Assembly: GCF_000425385.1 (NCBI RefSeq) | Contig: NZ_KE384359.1 | Span: forward strand, 1-64,000 | Length of the DNA: 64,000 bases | From: Pseudoduganella violaceinigra DSM 15887 | GTDB lineage: Bacteria > Pseudomonadota > Gammaproteobacteria > Burkholderiales > Burkholderiaceae_D | Direction: 5' to 3' | Shown: one piece after another, positions 45,843-56,851 of the stretch | Numbering within the stretch: position 1 is the first letter of the stretch | How the letters are laid out: each line of letters begins with the position of its first letter | Position numbers and translations under genes: made by a program | The notes under the pieces: generated by a model | Seen by the model: the letters and a program-made list of their open reading frames with translations, nothing else | The model's database searches: none | What the model was told of the DNA's origin: nothing

Positions 45843-46994
45843 CTATTCCCCGCGCGATAAATTGCGCCAGACAAAGCCGGGCAGCGCCAGGCAGGCTGCG
45901 AAGACCATCAAGGCGGCGCAGCCGAAGGCGATGCCGCCGGCAAATTCGACGTTGCCGCGGGCGGTGAGCAGGATGGCGGCGGCGGCGGTCGCGTGGGTGA
46001 CAAACTGCAGCAGCGACAGCCCGGCGCGGGCATGCCGCCCCGCCGCTTGCAGCGCGCCGGCAGCCAATGGCGTGGCGCACATGGAAAAGCCGGCGCACAT
46101 CACCGCCCAGCAGCCGAGCAGGTATTGGAAGGGATCGACGCCATCCTCCATCTGGCTCCAGGAGGCGGCCATGACGGCAGCGCAGACCATCAGCAGAAAG
46201 CCGCCGGTGAGCCGGTTGTTGGTCGGCCCCCAAAGGCGGGACTGCATGGTTTTCAGCGCCGGCACCAGCATGGCTAGGGCGCCGGCGCACTGCAGCAGGG
46301 CCAGCCGCCCGGCATCCAGGCGCAGGTCCAGCATGACCAGGACGGGCAGGCTGGCCATGCCGGCCGCCAGGGCGCCAAAGCTCAGGGCGTGGCAGGCGGC
46401 GTAGCGCCAGAAGGTGATGTTGCCGGTCAATTCGGCAAACTGGAATCGCTCGTCCGCTTTGTGCGCGGCGGCCGGCGCCAGCGCGACCAGCACGATCACC
46501 AGCAGCCCCGCTGCGGCGGCCAGCCAGAAGGTATGCCGCCAGCTTGCCTCCAGCACGAACCAGGCGCCGGCACAAGGCGCCAGGATCGGGATCGCGCCTT
46601 CGGCCAGCAGGCGCAGCGCGCGGCGCGAACGCGATTGCAGCAGCAGCGGCAGGAAGGCCGCCGCAGCACCCGCGCCGAGGCCTTGCAGGATGCGCCCGGC
46701 TTGCAGTTGCACGGGCCGCACGGCCAGCGCGCAGACGGCGCAGCCAAGGCAGAAGAGCAGGGTGGCGGCGAGCAGGACGGCGCGCTTGCCCAGCACATTG
46801 GCGGCCCAGGCCGACAGCAGGTGGGAGGTGGCCAGCGCCGCCAGGTACAGCGCCAGAAGCGACTGGAGCGCGGGCAGCGGCAGGTCGAATTCCTTGCCGA
46901 GGGCCGGCAGGGCGGGCAGGAAGGCATCGAAGGCCAGCGGGCCCAGCGTGGCCAGGCTGGCCAGGGACAACAAGGCGTGGGTGCGTGGGGGCAT
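45843..46994 (-). CDS. MFS transporter, second Bcr/CflA-like copy
   Basis: A 383-residue transporter with the same layout ('PLAFDAFLPALPALGKEFDLP' opening, 'LLSAWAANVLGKRAVLLAA' motif A variant). It is clearly a diverged paralogue of the gene downstream. The motif A loop has lost the usual Asp and Arg pattern, so substrate or coupling may differ. I chose ATG 46994 (MPPRTHALLS); the longer frame would run through the terminator at 47003-47029. Confidence 0.8.
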   Translation of the reverse strand: MPPRTHALLSLASLATLGPLAFDAFLPALPALGKEFDLPLPALQSLLALYLAALATSHLLSAWAANVLGKRAVLLAATLLFCLGCAVCALAVRPVQLQAGRILQGLGAGAAAAFLPLLLQSRSRRALRLLAEGAIPILAPCAGAWFVLEASWRHTFWLAAAAGLLVIVLVALAPAAAHKADERFQFAELTGNITFWRYAACHALSFGALAAGMASLPVLVMLDLRLDAGRLALLQCAGALAMLVPALKTMQSRLWGPTNNRLTGGFLLMVCAAVMAASWSQMEDGVDPFQYLLGCWAVMCAGFSMCATPLAAGALQAAGRHARAGLSLLQFVTHATAAAAILLTARGNVEFAGGIAFGCAALMVFAACLALPGFVWRNLSRGE

Positions 46995-47002
46995 AAAATA
47001 AA

Positions 47003-47029
47003 AGCCCCGAGCGATGTCGCGTCGGGGCT
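47003..47029 (-). terminator. Terminator after the SWIB gene
   Basis: On the minus strand AGCCCCGA pairs with TCGGGGCT and is followed by TTTTATTTTA. It closes the SWIB unit 31 bp after its stop, and the next gene's start follows immediately. Confidence 0.75.
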
Positions 47030-47059
47030 CCTCGATCGGCTGCAACAGCCAGAAGCAGC

Positions 47060-47440
47060 TTATTTCAGGTGGTCGGAAATCAGCTTGGTCATTTCGAACA
47101 TGGAGACCTGGGCCTTGCCGCCGAAGACAGCCTTCAGCTTGTCGTCGGCATTGATCATGCGGCGGTTGGCGGCGTCCTGCAGGTTCAGTTTCTTGATGTA
47201 GTCCCAGACTTTCTTGGTCACTTCGGTGCGCGGCAGCGGTGCGGAACCGACTACGGCCGACAGTGCGCTCGATGGCGTCATCGCCTTCATGAAGGCTGCG
47301 TTAGGCTTACGTGCTGCGGGTGCTGCGGCTTTCTTTGCTGCTGGCTTGGCGGCTGCCTTGGCCGGTGCAGCTTTTTTCGCGGCCGGCTTGGCGGCGGCTT
47401 TCTTTGCTGGTGCTGGTGCTGCTTTCTTGGCTGTTGCCAT
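47060..47440 (-). CDS. SWIB-domain protein with histone H1-like tail
   Basis: A 126-residue DNA-associated protein. Residues 1-45 are a Lys/Ala/Pro repeat tail (KKAA, PAKKAA units) like histone H1 or AlgP. Residues about 50-126 are a SWIB/MDM2 domain ('MTPSSALSAVVGSAPLPRTEVTKKVWDYIKKLNLQD...LKAVFGGKAQVSMFEMTKLISDHL' in outline). Bacterial SWIB proteins are thought to act in chromatin organisation. It has a good GGAGG ribosome site and its own terminators on both sides. Confidence 0.9.
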   Translation of the reverse strand: MATAKKAAPAPAKKAAAKPAAKKAAPAKAAAKPAAKKAAAPAARKPNAAFMKAMTPSSALSAVVGSAPLPRTEVTKKVWDYIKKLNLQDAANRRMINADDKLKAVFGGKAQVSMFEMTKLISDHLK

Positions 47441-47580
47441 ATTCGAGCCTCCTTAACAAACAAATGGATAATTGCGCAATACTATCGCACGGCTAATATT
47501 GGCGGGGCTTTGCCGCTTGTGCAAGTGTTTTGTGCGTTTTTTCCCAGAAACGACGTGTATGGCGGACCAACATTAAAAAA

Positions 47581-47604
47581 AAAGCCACCCCGCGGGTGGC
47601 TTTT
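47581..47604 (-). terminator. Terminator after ffh
   Basis: AAAGCCACCC (47581-47590) pairs with GGGTGGCTTT around CGC, and the minus strand continues into a long T-run. It lies 27 bp after the ffh stop. Confidence 0.85.
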
Positions 47605-47630
47605 GTTGCGCGGGCGCAGAGCAGGGCGCT

Positions 47631-48998
47631 TCAGCGCATGCCCGGCATCATGCCCTTCATTGAGCGCATCATCTTCATCAGGCCACCGCCGGACAGCTTT
47701 TTCATCATGGTCTGCATCTGTTCGAACTGATTCAGCATGCGGTTGACTTCCTGCACCTGGACCCCGGCGCCGGCGGCGATGCGGCGCTTGCGGGCCGCCT
47801 TGATCAGTTCCGGCTTGGCGCGTTCGGCCGGCGTCATCGAATCGATGATGCCGACCATGCGGCGCACCTGCTTCTCGGCCTGGTCCATATTGGCGCCGGA
47901 GGCGGCTTGCTGGAACTGGGCCGGCAGCTTGTCGAGCAGGCCGGACATGCCGCCCATCTTCTTCATCTGCGCCAGCTGGGCCTTGAAGTCGTTCATGTCG
48001 AACTTGCCGCCCGACTTGACCTTGGCCGCCAGCTCGGCCGCGGCCTTGGTGTCGACGTTTTTCTGCGCTTCCTCGACCAGGGCCAGGATGTCGCCCATGC
48101 CCAGGATGCGGTTGGCCATGCGCTGCGGGTCGAACGCTTCCAGGCCGTCCAGCTTTTCCGACACGCCGGCGAACTTGATCGGCTTGCCCGTGATATGGCG
48201 CACCGACAGCGCGGCGCCGCCGCGCGAGTCGCCGTCCAACTTGGTCAGCACCACGCCGGTCAGCGGCAGGGCGTCGTTGAAGGCCTTGGCGGTGTTGATG
48301 GCGTCCTGGCCCAGCATGGCGTCGACCACGAACAGGGTTTCGATCGGCTTGACCGCGCCGTGCACGGCGGCGATCTCCTGCATCATTTCTTCGTCGATAC
48401 CGAGGCGGCCGGCGGTGTCGATGATCAGCACTTCATGGTGGTGCTTCTTGGCCCAGTCCAGCGCGGCCAGGGCGATGTCGACCGGCTTGTCCTGCGCCGT
48501 GGACGGGAAGAAGTCGGCGCCCACCTGGGCGGTGACCGATTGCAGCTGGGCGATCGCGGCTGGACGATAGACGTCGGCCGATACCGTCAGCACTTTCTTT
48601 TTCTTCTGTTCCTTCAGGTACTTGGCCAGCTTGCCGACGGTGGTGGTCTTCCCCACGCCCTGCAGGCCGGCCATCAGGATGATCGCCGGCGGCTGCTGGG
48701 CGAAGGACAGCTGCGCCGCGTCCGGGCCCAGGTCGGCCCCCATCAGGGCGCCCAGTTCGCGCTGCACCACGCCGACCAGGGCCTGGCCCGGGGTCAGCGA
48801 GGAAATCACTTCTTCGCCGAGCGCCTTGTCCTTGACCTTGGCGATGAATTCGCGCACGGCCGGCAGGGCGACGTCGGCCTCCAGCAGCGCCATGCGCACT
48901 TCGCGCAGCATCTCGGCGGTGTTCGATTCGGTCAGGCGGGCCTCGCCGCGCATCGTCTTGACGACTTTGGCAAGGCGCGTAGTCAGGTTGTCTAGCAT
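47631..48998 (-). CDS. ffh: Signal recognition particle protein
   Basis: The GTPase of the signal recognition particle, which binds signal sequences of nascent membrane proteins with 4.5S RNA. It has 455 residues. The N and G domains include 'GLQGVGKTTTVGKLA' (G1), 'DTAGRLGIDEEMM' (G3) and 'TKLDGDSRGGAA' (G4/G5). The C-terminal M domain is Met-rich ('MLNQFEQMQTMMKKLSGGGLMKMMRSMKGMMPGM' in outline). The ATG at 48998 (MLDNLTTRL) was chosen over an upstream extension. No 4.5S RNA gene was seen. Confidence 0.96.
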   Translation of the reverse strand: MLDNLTTRLAKVVKTMRGEARLTESNTAEMLREVRMALLEADVALPAVREFIAKVKDKALGEEVISSLTPGQALVGVVQRELGALMGADLGPDAAQLSFAQQPPAIILMAGLQGVGKTTTVGKLAKYLKEQKKKKVLTVSADVYRPAAIAQLQSVTAQVGADFFPSTAQDKPVDIALAALDWAKKHHHEVLIIDTAGRLGIDEEMMQEIAAVHGAVKPIETLFVVDAMLGQDAINTAKAFNDALPLTGVVLTKLDGDSRGGAALSVRHITGKPIKFAGVSEKLDGLEAFDPQRMANRILGMGDILALVEEAQKNVDTKAAAELAAKVKSGGKFDMNDFKAQLAQMKKMGGMSGLLDKLPAQFQQAASGANMDQAEKQVRRMVGIIDSMTPAERAKPELIKAARKRRIAAGAGVQVQEVNRMLNQFEQMQTMMKKLSGGGLMKMMRSMKGMMPGMR

Positions 48999-49202
48999 GG
49001 GTGGCCTAGTAATAGATATCTGCGGAAAATCCCGCCATTTTACCTTAGTAGCCGGCGGGCGAGGCAGGAAGGCAGGTGCGCGGCGCTCTCTCACACATTG
49101 TCACCGCCGTGCACATTTTTGCGAAATACACAAAGTTTCTCCTTGACAAGATATGCGACTACCGTGCATCTTGCTTATAAATTAATTCCCAGGATATTGT
49201 TT

Positions 49203-49994
49203 GTGCAAACGCTGGCCGTTCCCGAGCTGATCGACACCCCCGCGCCGGGACGGCTGGGCATGCTGCGCCATTGGCGCCCTTGGCGTCAAGCCGCACTGGT
49301 GGCGCTCGCGTGCGCCGCCCTGGTTGCCGGCTGGCAGCTGGCGCGTCCGCTGGTCGCCGAGCAGCTGGCCGAGGCCGTGCCGCCGGCGCTGGAAGCGCGC
49401 CTGGGGCAGGGCATGTTGCGCGAACTGGATCGGCACACCCTGCTGCCCAGCGAGCTGAGCGACGGACGCCAGGCCCGCATCAGCGCCGCGTTCGCCAGCC
49501 TGCAGGCACCGCACGAAGGCGCGCCGCGCCGCCAGCTGCTGTTTCGCAGCGGCCATGCGGGCGCCGCCGCCTTCACGCTGCCGTCGGGCGACATCATCCT
49601 GACCGACCAGCTGCTGCTGGCCCTGCCCGACGACGGCGCCGTGCTGGCCGTGCTGGCGCATGAGCTGGGCCACCAGCAGCGCCGCCACATGCTGCGCCGC
49701 CTGGTGCGCGAAGCGATCCTGCCGGCCGGCGCCGCCATCGTGCTGGGCGATACGGACTGGCTGGTCGCCAGCGTGGCGGCGCGCGCGCCGCAGCTGGCCT
49801 GGCCGCTGCAGGCCGAGATCGAAGCGGACCAGTACGCGGCCGACCTGCTCGAGCATAATGGCCTGTCGCTGCGCAACCTGGCCGAGCTGCAGGAAACGCT
49901 GGCCGGCACCGACGGCCCGCAGCGCGCCTACCTCGCCATCCATCCGCCCTGCGCGGAACGCCTGGCGCAGCAGCGCGAACGCAGTGCGCTGTAA
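49203..49994 (+). CDS. M48-family metallopeptidase
   Basis: A 263-residue membrane-anchored zinc peptidase. A membrane helix lies at about 30-50 ('AALVALACAALVAGWQLA'), 'HELGH' is at about 153-157, and the third ligand is Glu in 'EIEADQYAADLL'. HtpX/Oma1/YfgC relatives perform protein quality control. The start is uncertain: GTG 49203 has AGGA upstream, and ATG 49260 is an alternative. It is divergent from ffh. Confidence 0.85.
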   Translation: MQTLAVPELIDTPAPGRLGMLRHWRPWRQAALVALACAALVAGWQLARPLVAEQLAEAVPPALEARLGQGMLRELDRHTLLPSELSDGRQARISAAFASLQAPHEGAPRRQLLFRSGHAGAAAFTLPSGDIILTDQLLLALPDDGAVLAVLAHELGHQQRRHMLRRLVREAILPAGAAIVLGDTDWLVASVAARAPQLAWPLQAEIEADQYAADLLEHNGLSLRNLAELQETLAGTDGPQRAYLAIHPPCAERLAQQRERSAL

Positions 49995-50057
49995 GCCGCC
50001 GCGCCGTCCGCTATGATGGGCGTGGCCCCGCAGGCCAACAATTCAAGGGAGATCCGT

Positions 50058-51032
50058 ATGACACTGGAACGTATCGGCAAATTGGTGGTGCTGGCGGCAT
50101 GGGTGGCGGCGGGCGGCGCCCAGGCGCAGGACGTGGTGCGGCTGGGGAACCTGAAGTTTGCCCATTATGGCGCCGTGTCCTATATCAAGGAGATCGCGCC
50201 CAAATGCGGCATCAAGGTCGAAGAGCGGGTCTTCCCCAAGGGCCTGGACGTGATGTCGGCGATCATCGCCGGTGAACTCGATGTGGGCGCCACCGCGTCC
50301 GAAGCGGCCATCGCCGGCCGCGCCGGCGGGGCGCCGATCTATGTGGTGGCCGGCTTTGCCAAGGGCGGCGCGCGCCTGGTGGCGCGTCCCGAGCTGAACA
50401 TCAAGTCGGTCAAGGACTTGAAGGGCAAAAAGGTCGGCGTGACGCGCGGCGGCATCCAGGAAGTGCTGCTGCTGGCCGAGCTGCAGCAGGCCGGCCTGAC
50501 GGTGTCCGAGCAGCCGGGCAAGGATGTGCAGACGGTGCTGCTGGCCTACGCCGATCTGAACCAGGCCTTGCTGGGCAAGCATATCGACGCCATGATGCAG
50601 TCCGAGCCGCAATCCTCGCAGGCCATCAACAAGGGCTATGGCGCCGAAGTCCTCAAGCCCTACGACACGCCGCTCGGCGCGCCGGTGCGCACCATGGTGA
50701 TGACGGAGAAGTTCTATAGGGAGCGCCGGCCGCTGGCCGAGAAGTTCATGCGCTGCTTCGTGCAGGCGACCCGAACCTTCCTCGACCAGCCGGCCACGGC
50801 GGAAAAATACGTGCGCGAGACCGTGTTCAAGGGCCAGATCAGCAGCGACGACTTCCAGGACGCGATCGGCAATTCGCCGTATTCCTATGACGTGACGCCC
50901 GAGCATATCCAGGTCACCACCGACACCATGGTGAAGACGGGCGTCGGGCGCATGGCCCGGCCGCCGCTGGCGAGGGACTGGGTCAAGACCGACCTGCTGG
51001 AGCAGGCCAAGAAATCGCTGGGCGTGCAATGA
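50058..51032 (+). CDS. ABC transporter substrate-binding protein (SsuA/TauA-like)
   Basis: A 324-residue periplasmic binding protein. The signal peptide ends at 'GAQAQD' (about 23). It has the NMT1/SsuA fold: 'NLKFAHYGAVSYIKEIAPKCGIKVEERVFPKGLDVMSAIIAGELDVGATASEAAIAGRAGG' in outline and 'LKGKKVGVTRGGIQEVLLLAELQQAGL'. Such proteins bind sulfonates, taurine, nitrate or aromatic acids; the ligand is not evident here. It is coupled by ATGA to the permease. Confidence 0.88.
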   Translation: MTLERIGKLVVLAAWVAAGGAQAQDVVRLGNLKFAHYGAVSYIKEIAPKCGIKVEERVFPKGLDVMSAIIAGELDVGATASEAAIAGRAGGAPIYVVAGFAKGGARLVARPELNIKSVKDLKGKKVGVTRGGIQEVLLLAELQQAGLTVSEQPGKDVQTVLLAYADLNQALLGKHIDAMMQSEPQSSQAINKGYGAEVLKPYDTPLGAPVRTMVMTEKFYRERRPLAEKFMRCFVQATRTFLDQPATAEKYVRETVFKGQISSDDFQDAIGNSPYSYDVTPEHIQVTTDTMVKTGVGRMARPPLARDWVKTDLLEQAKKSLGVQ

Positions 51033-51844
51033 AGGCGGCCTGGCGCGATATCGGCGTGGGTCTGGTGGCGCCGGCCACGCTGGTGCTGGCCTGGCATATC
51101 GTGACCCACCAGGGCTGGGTCAACCCGCAGGCCCTGCCGTCGCCGGAAGCGGTGGCGCGCAAGTGGCTGGAATACCTGCTGCCGCTGCAGCCCTACGACG
51201 GCCAGGGCAGCCGGCTGGCGTGGGCCTTGTCCGGCGAATTGATCCAGGATGCGCTGGGCAGCATGTTCCGCGTGCTGCTCGGTTTTGCCATCGGCGCCGG
51301 CCTGGCCTTGCCGCTCGGCCTGGCCATGGGCGCCAGCGTGCACGCCTACCGCCTGTTCAATGTGCTGGTGCAGATCATCCGCCCGGTGCCGCCGATCGCC
51401 TACATCCCGCTGTCCATGCTGTGGTTCGGCCTGGGCAACCCGCCGGCCATCTTCCTGATTGCGTTGGGCGCCTTCTTCCCCGTGCTGATCAACACCATCG
51501 CCGGCGTGCGCCAGGTGGACGGCATCTACCTGCGCGCGGCGCGCAACCTGGGCGCGGGCGGCCCGACCCTGTTCCTGCGCGTGATTCTGCCGGCGGCCGT
51601 GCCGTCCATCCTGGCCGGGGTGCGCATCGGCATCGGCACCGCCTTCATCGTGGTGATCGTGGCCGAGATGGTGGCGGTCAACAACGGCCTCGGTTTCCGC
51701 ATCAGCGAGGCGCGCGAGTACTTCTGGTCGGACAAGATCATCGCCGGCATGATCACGATTGGCCTGCTGGGCCTGGCGATCGACGTGCTTATGGACCGCC
51801 TGAACAACTACCTGCTGCGCTGGCACCGCGGCCTGGAGGGCTGA
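51029..51844 (+). CDS. ABC transporter permease (SsuC/TauC-like)
   Basis: A 271-residue inner-membrane subunit with about six helices. The EAA loop is 'AARNLGAGGPTLFLRVILPAAVPSILAGVRIGIGTAFIVVIVAEM' in outline (about 170-215), which contacts the ATPase. It overlaps the binding protein gene by 4 bp and ends where the ATPase gene starts. Confidence 0.9.
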   Translation: MKAAWRDIGVGLVAPATLVLAWHIVTHQGWVNPQALPSPEAVARKWLEYLLPLQPYDGQGSRLAWALSGELIQDALGSMFRVLLGFAIGAGLALPLGLAMGASVHAYRLFNVLVQIIRPVPPIAYIPLSMLWFGLGNPPAIFLIALGAFFPVLINTIAGVRQVDGIYLRAARNLGAGGPTLFLRVILPAAVPSILAGVRIGIGTAFIVVIVAEMVAVNNGLGFRISEAREYFWSDKIIAGMITIGLLGLAIDVLMDRLNNYLLRWHRGLEG

Positions 51845-52633
51845 ATGAGCGCAGCGCATATCGAAGTGCGGGGTGTCAGCAAGGTGTTCGGCAGTGCGCT
51901 GATGGCGCTGCAGAACATCAGCCTGGAGATCCCGCGCGGCCAGCTGGTCTGCCTGCTGGGGCCTTCGGGCTGCGGCAAGTCGACCCTGTTGAACGCCATC
52001 GCCGGCTTCGCCCCGCCCAGCAGCGGCAGCATCGTCGCCGACGGCCAGCCGGTGGCGGGCCCGGGACCGGAGCGCGGCATGGTGTTCCAGGAATACGCCC
52101 TGTTCCCCTGGATGACGGTGGCCGACAATGTGGCGTTCGGGCTGGAGATCAAGGGCTTGCCGACGGCGCAGGTGCGCGCCACGGTGGAGCGCCTGCTGCA
52201 TACCCTGTCGCTGCAGGACTTCCGCCACCGCTTCCCGAAAGACCTGTCGGGCGGCATGCGCCAGCGGGTGGCCATCGCGCGCGTGCTGGCGCTCGATTCG
52301 CCCATCCTGCTGATGGACGAGCCGTTCGGCGCGCTCGACGCGCTGACCCGGCGCAACCTGCAGGACGAGCTGCTGCGCCTGTGGGGCGAGCTGAAAAAGA
52401 CCATCATCTTCGTCACCCACAGCATCGAGGAAGCGCTCTACCTGGCCGAACGCATCGTGGTCATGACTTACCGCCCCGGCACCGTCAAGCGCGATCTGAT
52501 GGTCGAGCTGGCGCGCCCGCGCGACCCGGCGGCGCCGGCATTCAACGCCCTGAAGCGCGAACTGGGGCTGCTGGTGATGGAAGAACAACAACGGCATCAC
52601 AACGCCGAGCTGCGGGCCGCGGCGGTGGACTGA
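51845..52633 (+). CDS. ABC transporter ATP-binding protein (SsuB/TauB-like)
   Basis: A 262-residue ATPase. Walker A is 'GPSGCGKSTLLNAIAG' (about 39-54), the Q-loop is 'MVFQEYALFPWMTV', the signature is 'LSGGMRQRVAIARVLA' (about 136-151), Walker B is 'PILLMDEPFGALDALTR', and the switch His is in 'IFVTHSIEEALYLAERIVVM'. It completes a sulfonate/nitrate/taurine-type importer. No desulfonating oxygenase or other catabolic gene is adjacent, so the substrate remains open. Confidence 0.95.
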   Translation: MSAAHIEVRGVSKVFGSALMALQNISLEIPRGQLVCLLGPSGCGKSTLLNAIAGFAPPSSGSIVADGQPVAGPGPERGMVFQEYALFPWMTVADNVAFGLEIKGLPTAQVRATVERLLHTLSLQDFRHRFPKDLSGGMRQRVAIARVLALDSPILLMDEPFGALDALTRRNLQDELLRLWGELKKTIIFVTHSIEEALYLAERIVVMTYRPGTVKRDLMVELARPRDPAAPAFNALKRELGLLVMEEQQRHHNAELRAAAVD

Positions 52634-52713
52634 ACGACCCTGCGCCGCCAGCGCCGGGCATGCGCTGCGCGTCGGGAGCTGGCAGCGTGGACGCTCAGTG
52701 TTAAACTTACCGG

Positions 52714-53517
52714 ATGCAAACTTACTTCCTGATTGCAGCAACGCTGCTTTACCTGATTTGCGGTTTCCTGCCAACGCGCAAGAGCGTGCCCATTGCCGCC
52801 TTGACGGCGGGCGCCTGGCTGCTGCACGGCGCGGCCCTGTGGGCCGATGTGATGGTGCCGGGCGCGCTGCGCATCGGCTTTGCCACCATGCTCTCCTCGG
52901 CCCTGTGGATCTCGGTCGGCGCCTATTGGCTGGAAAACCAGAACTTTCCGCTGGACGGGTTGCGCCGCATCGTCATGCCGGTGGCCGCCCTGGCCGTGGC
53001 GCTGCAGGCCGGCTTCCCCGGCACCCTGATTCCGCCCACCAGCCACGCCGCCATGCTGGGCTGGCATATCGCCATCGCCACGCTGGCCTACAGCACGCTG
53101 ACCATCGCCGCCTTCCACGCCGTGCTGATGGCGCTGCAGGAATCGCGCCTGCACACGCGCAGCGGCCGGCCGGGCCTGTTCGCCGCCGCGCTGGACCAGC
53201 TGCCGGCCCTGCTGACCATGGAGCGCCTGCTGTTCCGCCTGATCGGCTTCGGCTTCGTGCTGCTCAGCCTGACCGTCCTGTCGGGCGTCGTCTTCAGCGA
53301 GGAATTGTTCGGCCGCGCGCTGCGCTGGGACCATAAATCCGTGTTCACCCTGCTGTCCTGGGGCCTGTTCGCCGCCTTGCTGGCCGGGCGCTACTGGCGC
53401 GGCTGGCGCGGCAAGACGGCGCTGAGCTTCACGCTGGCCGGCTTTGCCACCTTGCTGCTGGCCTATGTCGGCAGCCGCTTTGTGCTGGAAGTGGTGCTGC
53501 ACCGGGGGCCGGCATGA
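52714..53517 (+). CDS. CcsA/YpjD-like membrane protein
   Basis: A 267-residue protein with about eight membrane helices, related to the cytochrome c assembly proteins CcsA/CcmC and the YpjD group that is usually found beside ffh. Here ffh lies 3.7 kb away in the other direction. The conserved His residues are in 'GWHIAIATLAYSTLTIAAFHAVLMALQE' and 'RWDHKSVFTLLSWGLFAALLAGRYWRGWRGK'. It overlaps the PP0621 gene by 4 bp. A heme or copper export role is suspected but unproven. Confidence 0.82.
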   Translation: MQTYFLIAATLLYLICGFLPTRKSVPIAALTAGAWLLHGAALWADVMVPGALRIGFATMLSSALWISVGAYWLENQNFPLDGLRRIVMPVAALAVALQAGFPGTLIPPTSHAAMLGWHIAIATLAYSTLTIAAFHAVLMALQESRLHTRSGRPGLFAAALDQLPALLTMERLLFRLIGFGFVLLSLTVLSGVVFSEELFGRALRWDHKSVFTLLSWGLFAALLAGRYWRGWRGKTALSFTLAGFATLLLAYVGSRFVLEVVLHRGPA

Positions 53518-53762
53518 CGCGGCTCCTGTTCTGGCTGGCCCTGGTGTTCCTGGTGGCCGCTGCCGTGCGCAGCAAGCTGCGCAAGATGAGCGGCCCGCCG
53601 CCGGGCGGGGCGGCGCCGGCGCCGAATCCGCCGCCGCGCGCCGCCGAGCAGCCCATCGAAAGGATGTTGCAATGCGCCCATTGCGGCGTGCATTTCCCGG
53701 CCTCGGAAAACGTGCCGGCCAACGGCCGCGATTATTGCAGCCCGGCGCACGCGCCGCATTGA
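53514..53762 (+). CDS. PP0621-family small protein
   Basis: An 82-residue protein: an N-terminal membrane helix (about 3-18), a Pro/Gly/Ala-rich linker, and a Cys-rich C-terminal motif 'MLQCAHCGVHFPASENVPANGRDYCSPAH' that could bind zinc. Members sit between ypjD and pilS in many betaproteobacteria, as here. Function unknown. Confidence 0.85.
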   Translation: MTRLLFWLALVFLVAAAVRSKLRKMSGPPPGGAAPAPNPPPRAAEQPIERMLQCAHCGVHFPASENVPANGRDYCSPAHAPH

Positions 53763-53774
53763 GGCTGCCGCAGC

Positions 53775-55417
53775 GTGTTTGCCCACCTCCACTCCCTCTC
53801 GGCCGCCTCGCGCGACACTTTCTGGCGCTCCCTGAAAGCGCTGGGCGCGACCCGCATCGTGATCGCCCTGGTGCTGCTGGCCTACTTCGCGGCCGGCGAG
53901 CTGCTCTCGCGCGAGCTGTCGGTGCAGTTCAGCATCGGCTACCTGTTGCTGGCCATCGCGCTGCAGGCGCTGGCCAGCCGCTGGCGGCGCCATTTCATGC
54001 TGCAGCTGATGTCGCAGGTGGCCTGCGACCTGACCTGCATCTCGCTGCTGTACGTGGTCGCCGGCGGCATGCGCTCCGGCCTGGCCATCCTTTACCTGTT
54101 CCCGCTGGCCGGCTGCGCCATCCTGGCGCCGCTGGTGCTGGCGCTGTTCAGCGCGTCGCTGGCCACCCTGTTCATGCTGGCGCACAGCACCTATGAAGCG
54201 ATTGCCCAGGGCGAATCGCTGGTGATGCAGGCCGGCCTGTACGGCGTCGCCTGTTTTTCCGCCGTGCTGCTGGTGAACCGCATGGCGGCGCGCCTGATCG
54301 GCCAGGAAGAACTGGCGGCCCAGCGCGGCATCGAAGTGGGCGTGCAGCAGGCGGTCAACCGCCTGGTCATCGCCCATTCGGCCGACGGTATCCTGGTGGT
54401 GCGGCCGGACGGCGCGGTCGACATGAGCAACCCGGCGGCGCAGCAAATGCTGGGCGCGGCCGCGCCGGAGCTGGACGCCGCCGCGCTGCAACCGATTTCC
54501 GCCGCCTACGACAGCTGGCGCGCCGACCAGGGGCAGGCGACCGCCTTCGTCACCATCAAGCCCTTTGCCGATCCGGAACTGGCGGAATTGACGGCCGCCT
54601 GGAGTGCGCGGCGCGACGTGCCGCTGCATCTGAAGCTGCGGTTTGCCGCCGCCGACACGACCGGCCTGGGCGTGGAGCGCAATGTGATCTTCCTGGAAGA
54701 CGTCACCGGCATCGAGGAGAAGGCGCAGCAACTGAAGCTGGCCTCCATGGGGCGCCTGACGGCCAGCATCGCGCACGAGGTGCGCAATCCCTTGTCGGCC
54801 ATCGGCCACGCCAATTCGCTGCTGGAGGAAGACTTGGTGGAGCCGGTGCACAAGCGGCTGCTGAAGATCGTCAGCGACAATGTGGCGCGCGTCAACCGCA
54901 TGGTGGAAGACATCCTGAAACTGTCGCGCAAGGCGCAAAGCCATCACGAACCGCTGCAGCTGGAAACTTTCCTGGCCGAACTGAAGACCGAATTCGACGA
55001 AACCCATAACCTGGACACCCGCATCGTGCAGCTGGCCGCCATGCCGGGGGTGAAAGTGCGCTTCGACCCGCTGCACCTGCGCGAAGTGCTGATCAACCTG
55101 CTCAACAACGCGGTGCGCTATGCCAGCGGCACGCCGGCCTGCATCCGCGTCTTCATCGTGCAGGTCGACGGCCGCTCGCTGGAGCTGCATGTGCAGGACG
55201 ACGGTCCGGGCATTTCGCCGCAGGTGCGGGCCCACCTGTTTGAGCCGTTTTACACCACTTCCAGCAAGGGAACCGGCCTGGGCCTGTATCTCGCGCGCGA
55301 ATTGTGCTTGAATAACGATGCCATGCTCGATTACGAACACCGTTTCGAAGCCGGCATGACGGAGGGCGGCGCCCGCAAGTCGAGTGGCCGCTTTGTTATT
55401 ACTTTTGCGAGATTTGC

Positions 55418-55421
<4 letters not shown>
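53775..55421 (+). CDS. pilS: Sensor histidine kinase of type IV pilus regulation
   Basis: A 548-residue sensor kinase with six hydrophobic segments in the first about 185 residues, a PAS-like region, phosphorylated His334 in 'ASIAHEVRNPLSAIGHANSLLEED', and an ATPase domain with 'LLNNAVRYASG', 'DDGPGISPQ' and 'TGLGLYLARELCLNNDA'. It controls pilin expression through PilR. The start is a GTG at 53775. The stop overlaps pilR by 4 bp. Confidence 0.9.

Positions 55422-56851
<1,430 letters not shown>

Noticed and set aside
49143..49181. TTGACA and TATAAA before the M48 gene as a promoter
   Set aside because: The spacing is 27 bp, too long for a sigma-70 promoter.
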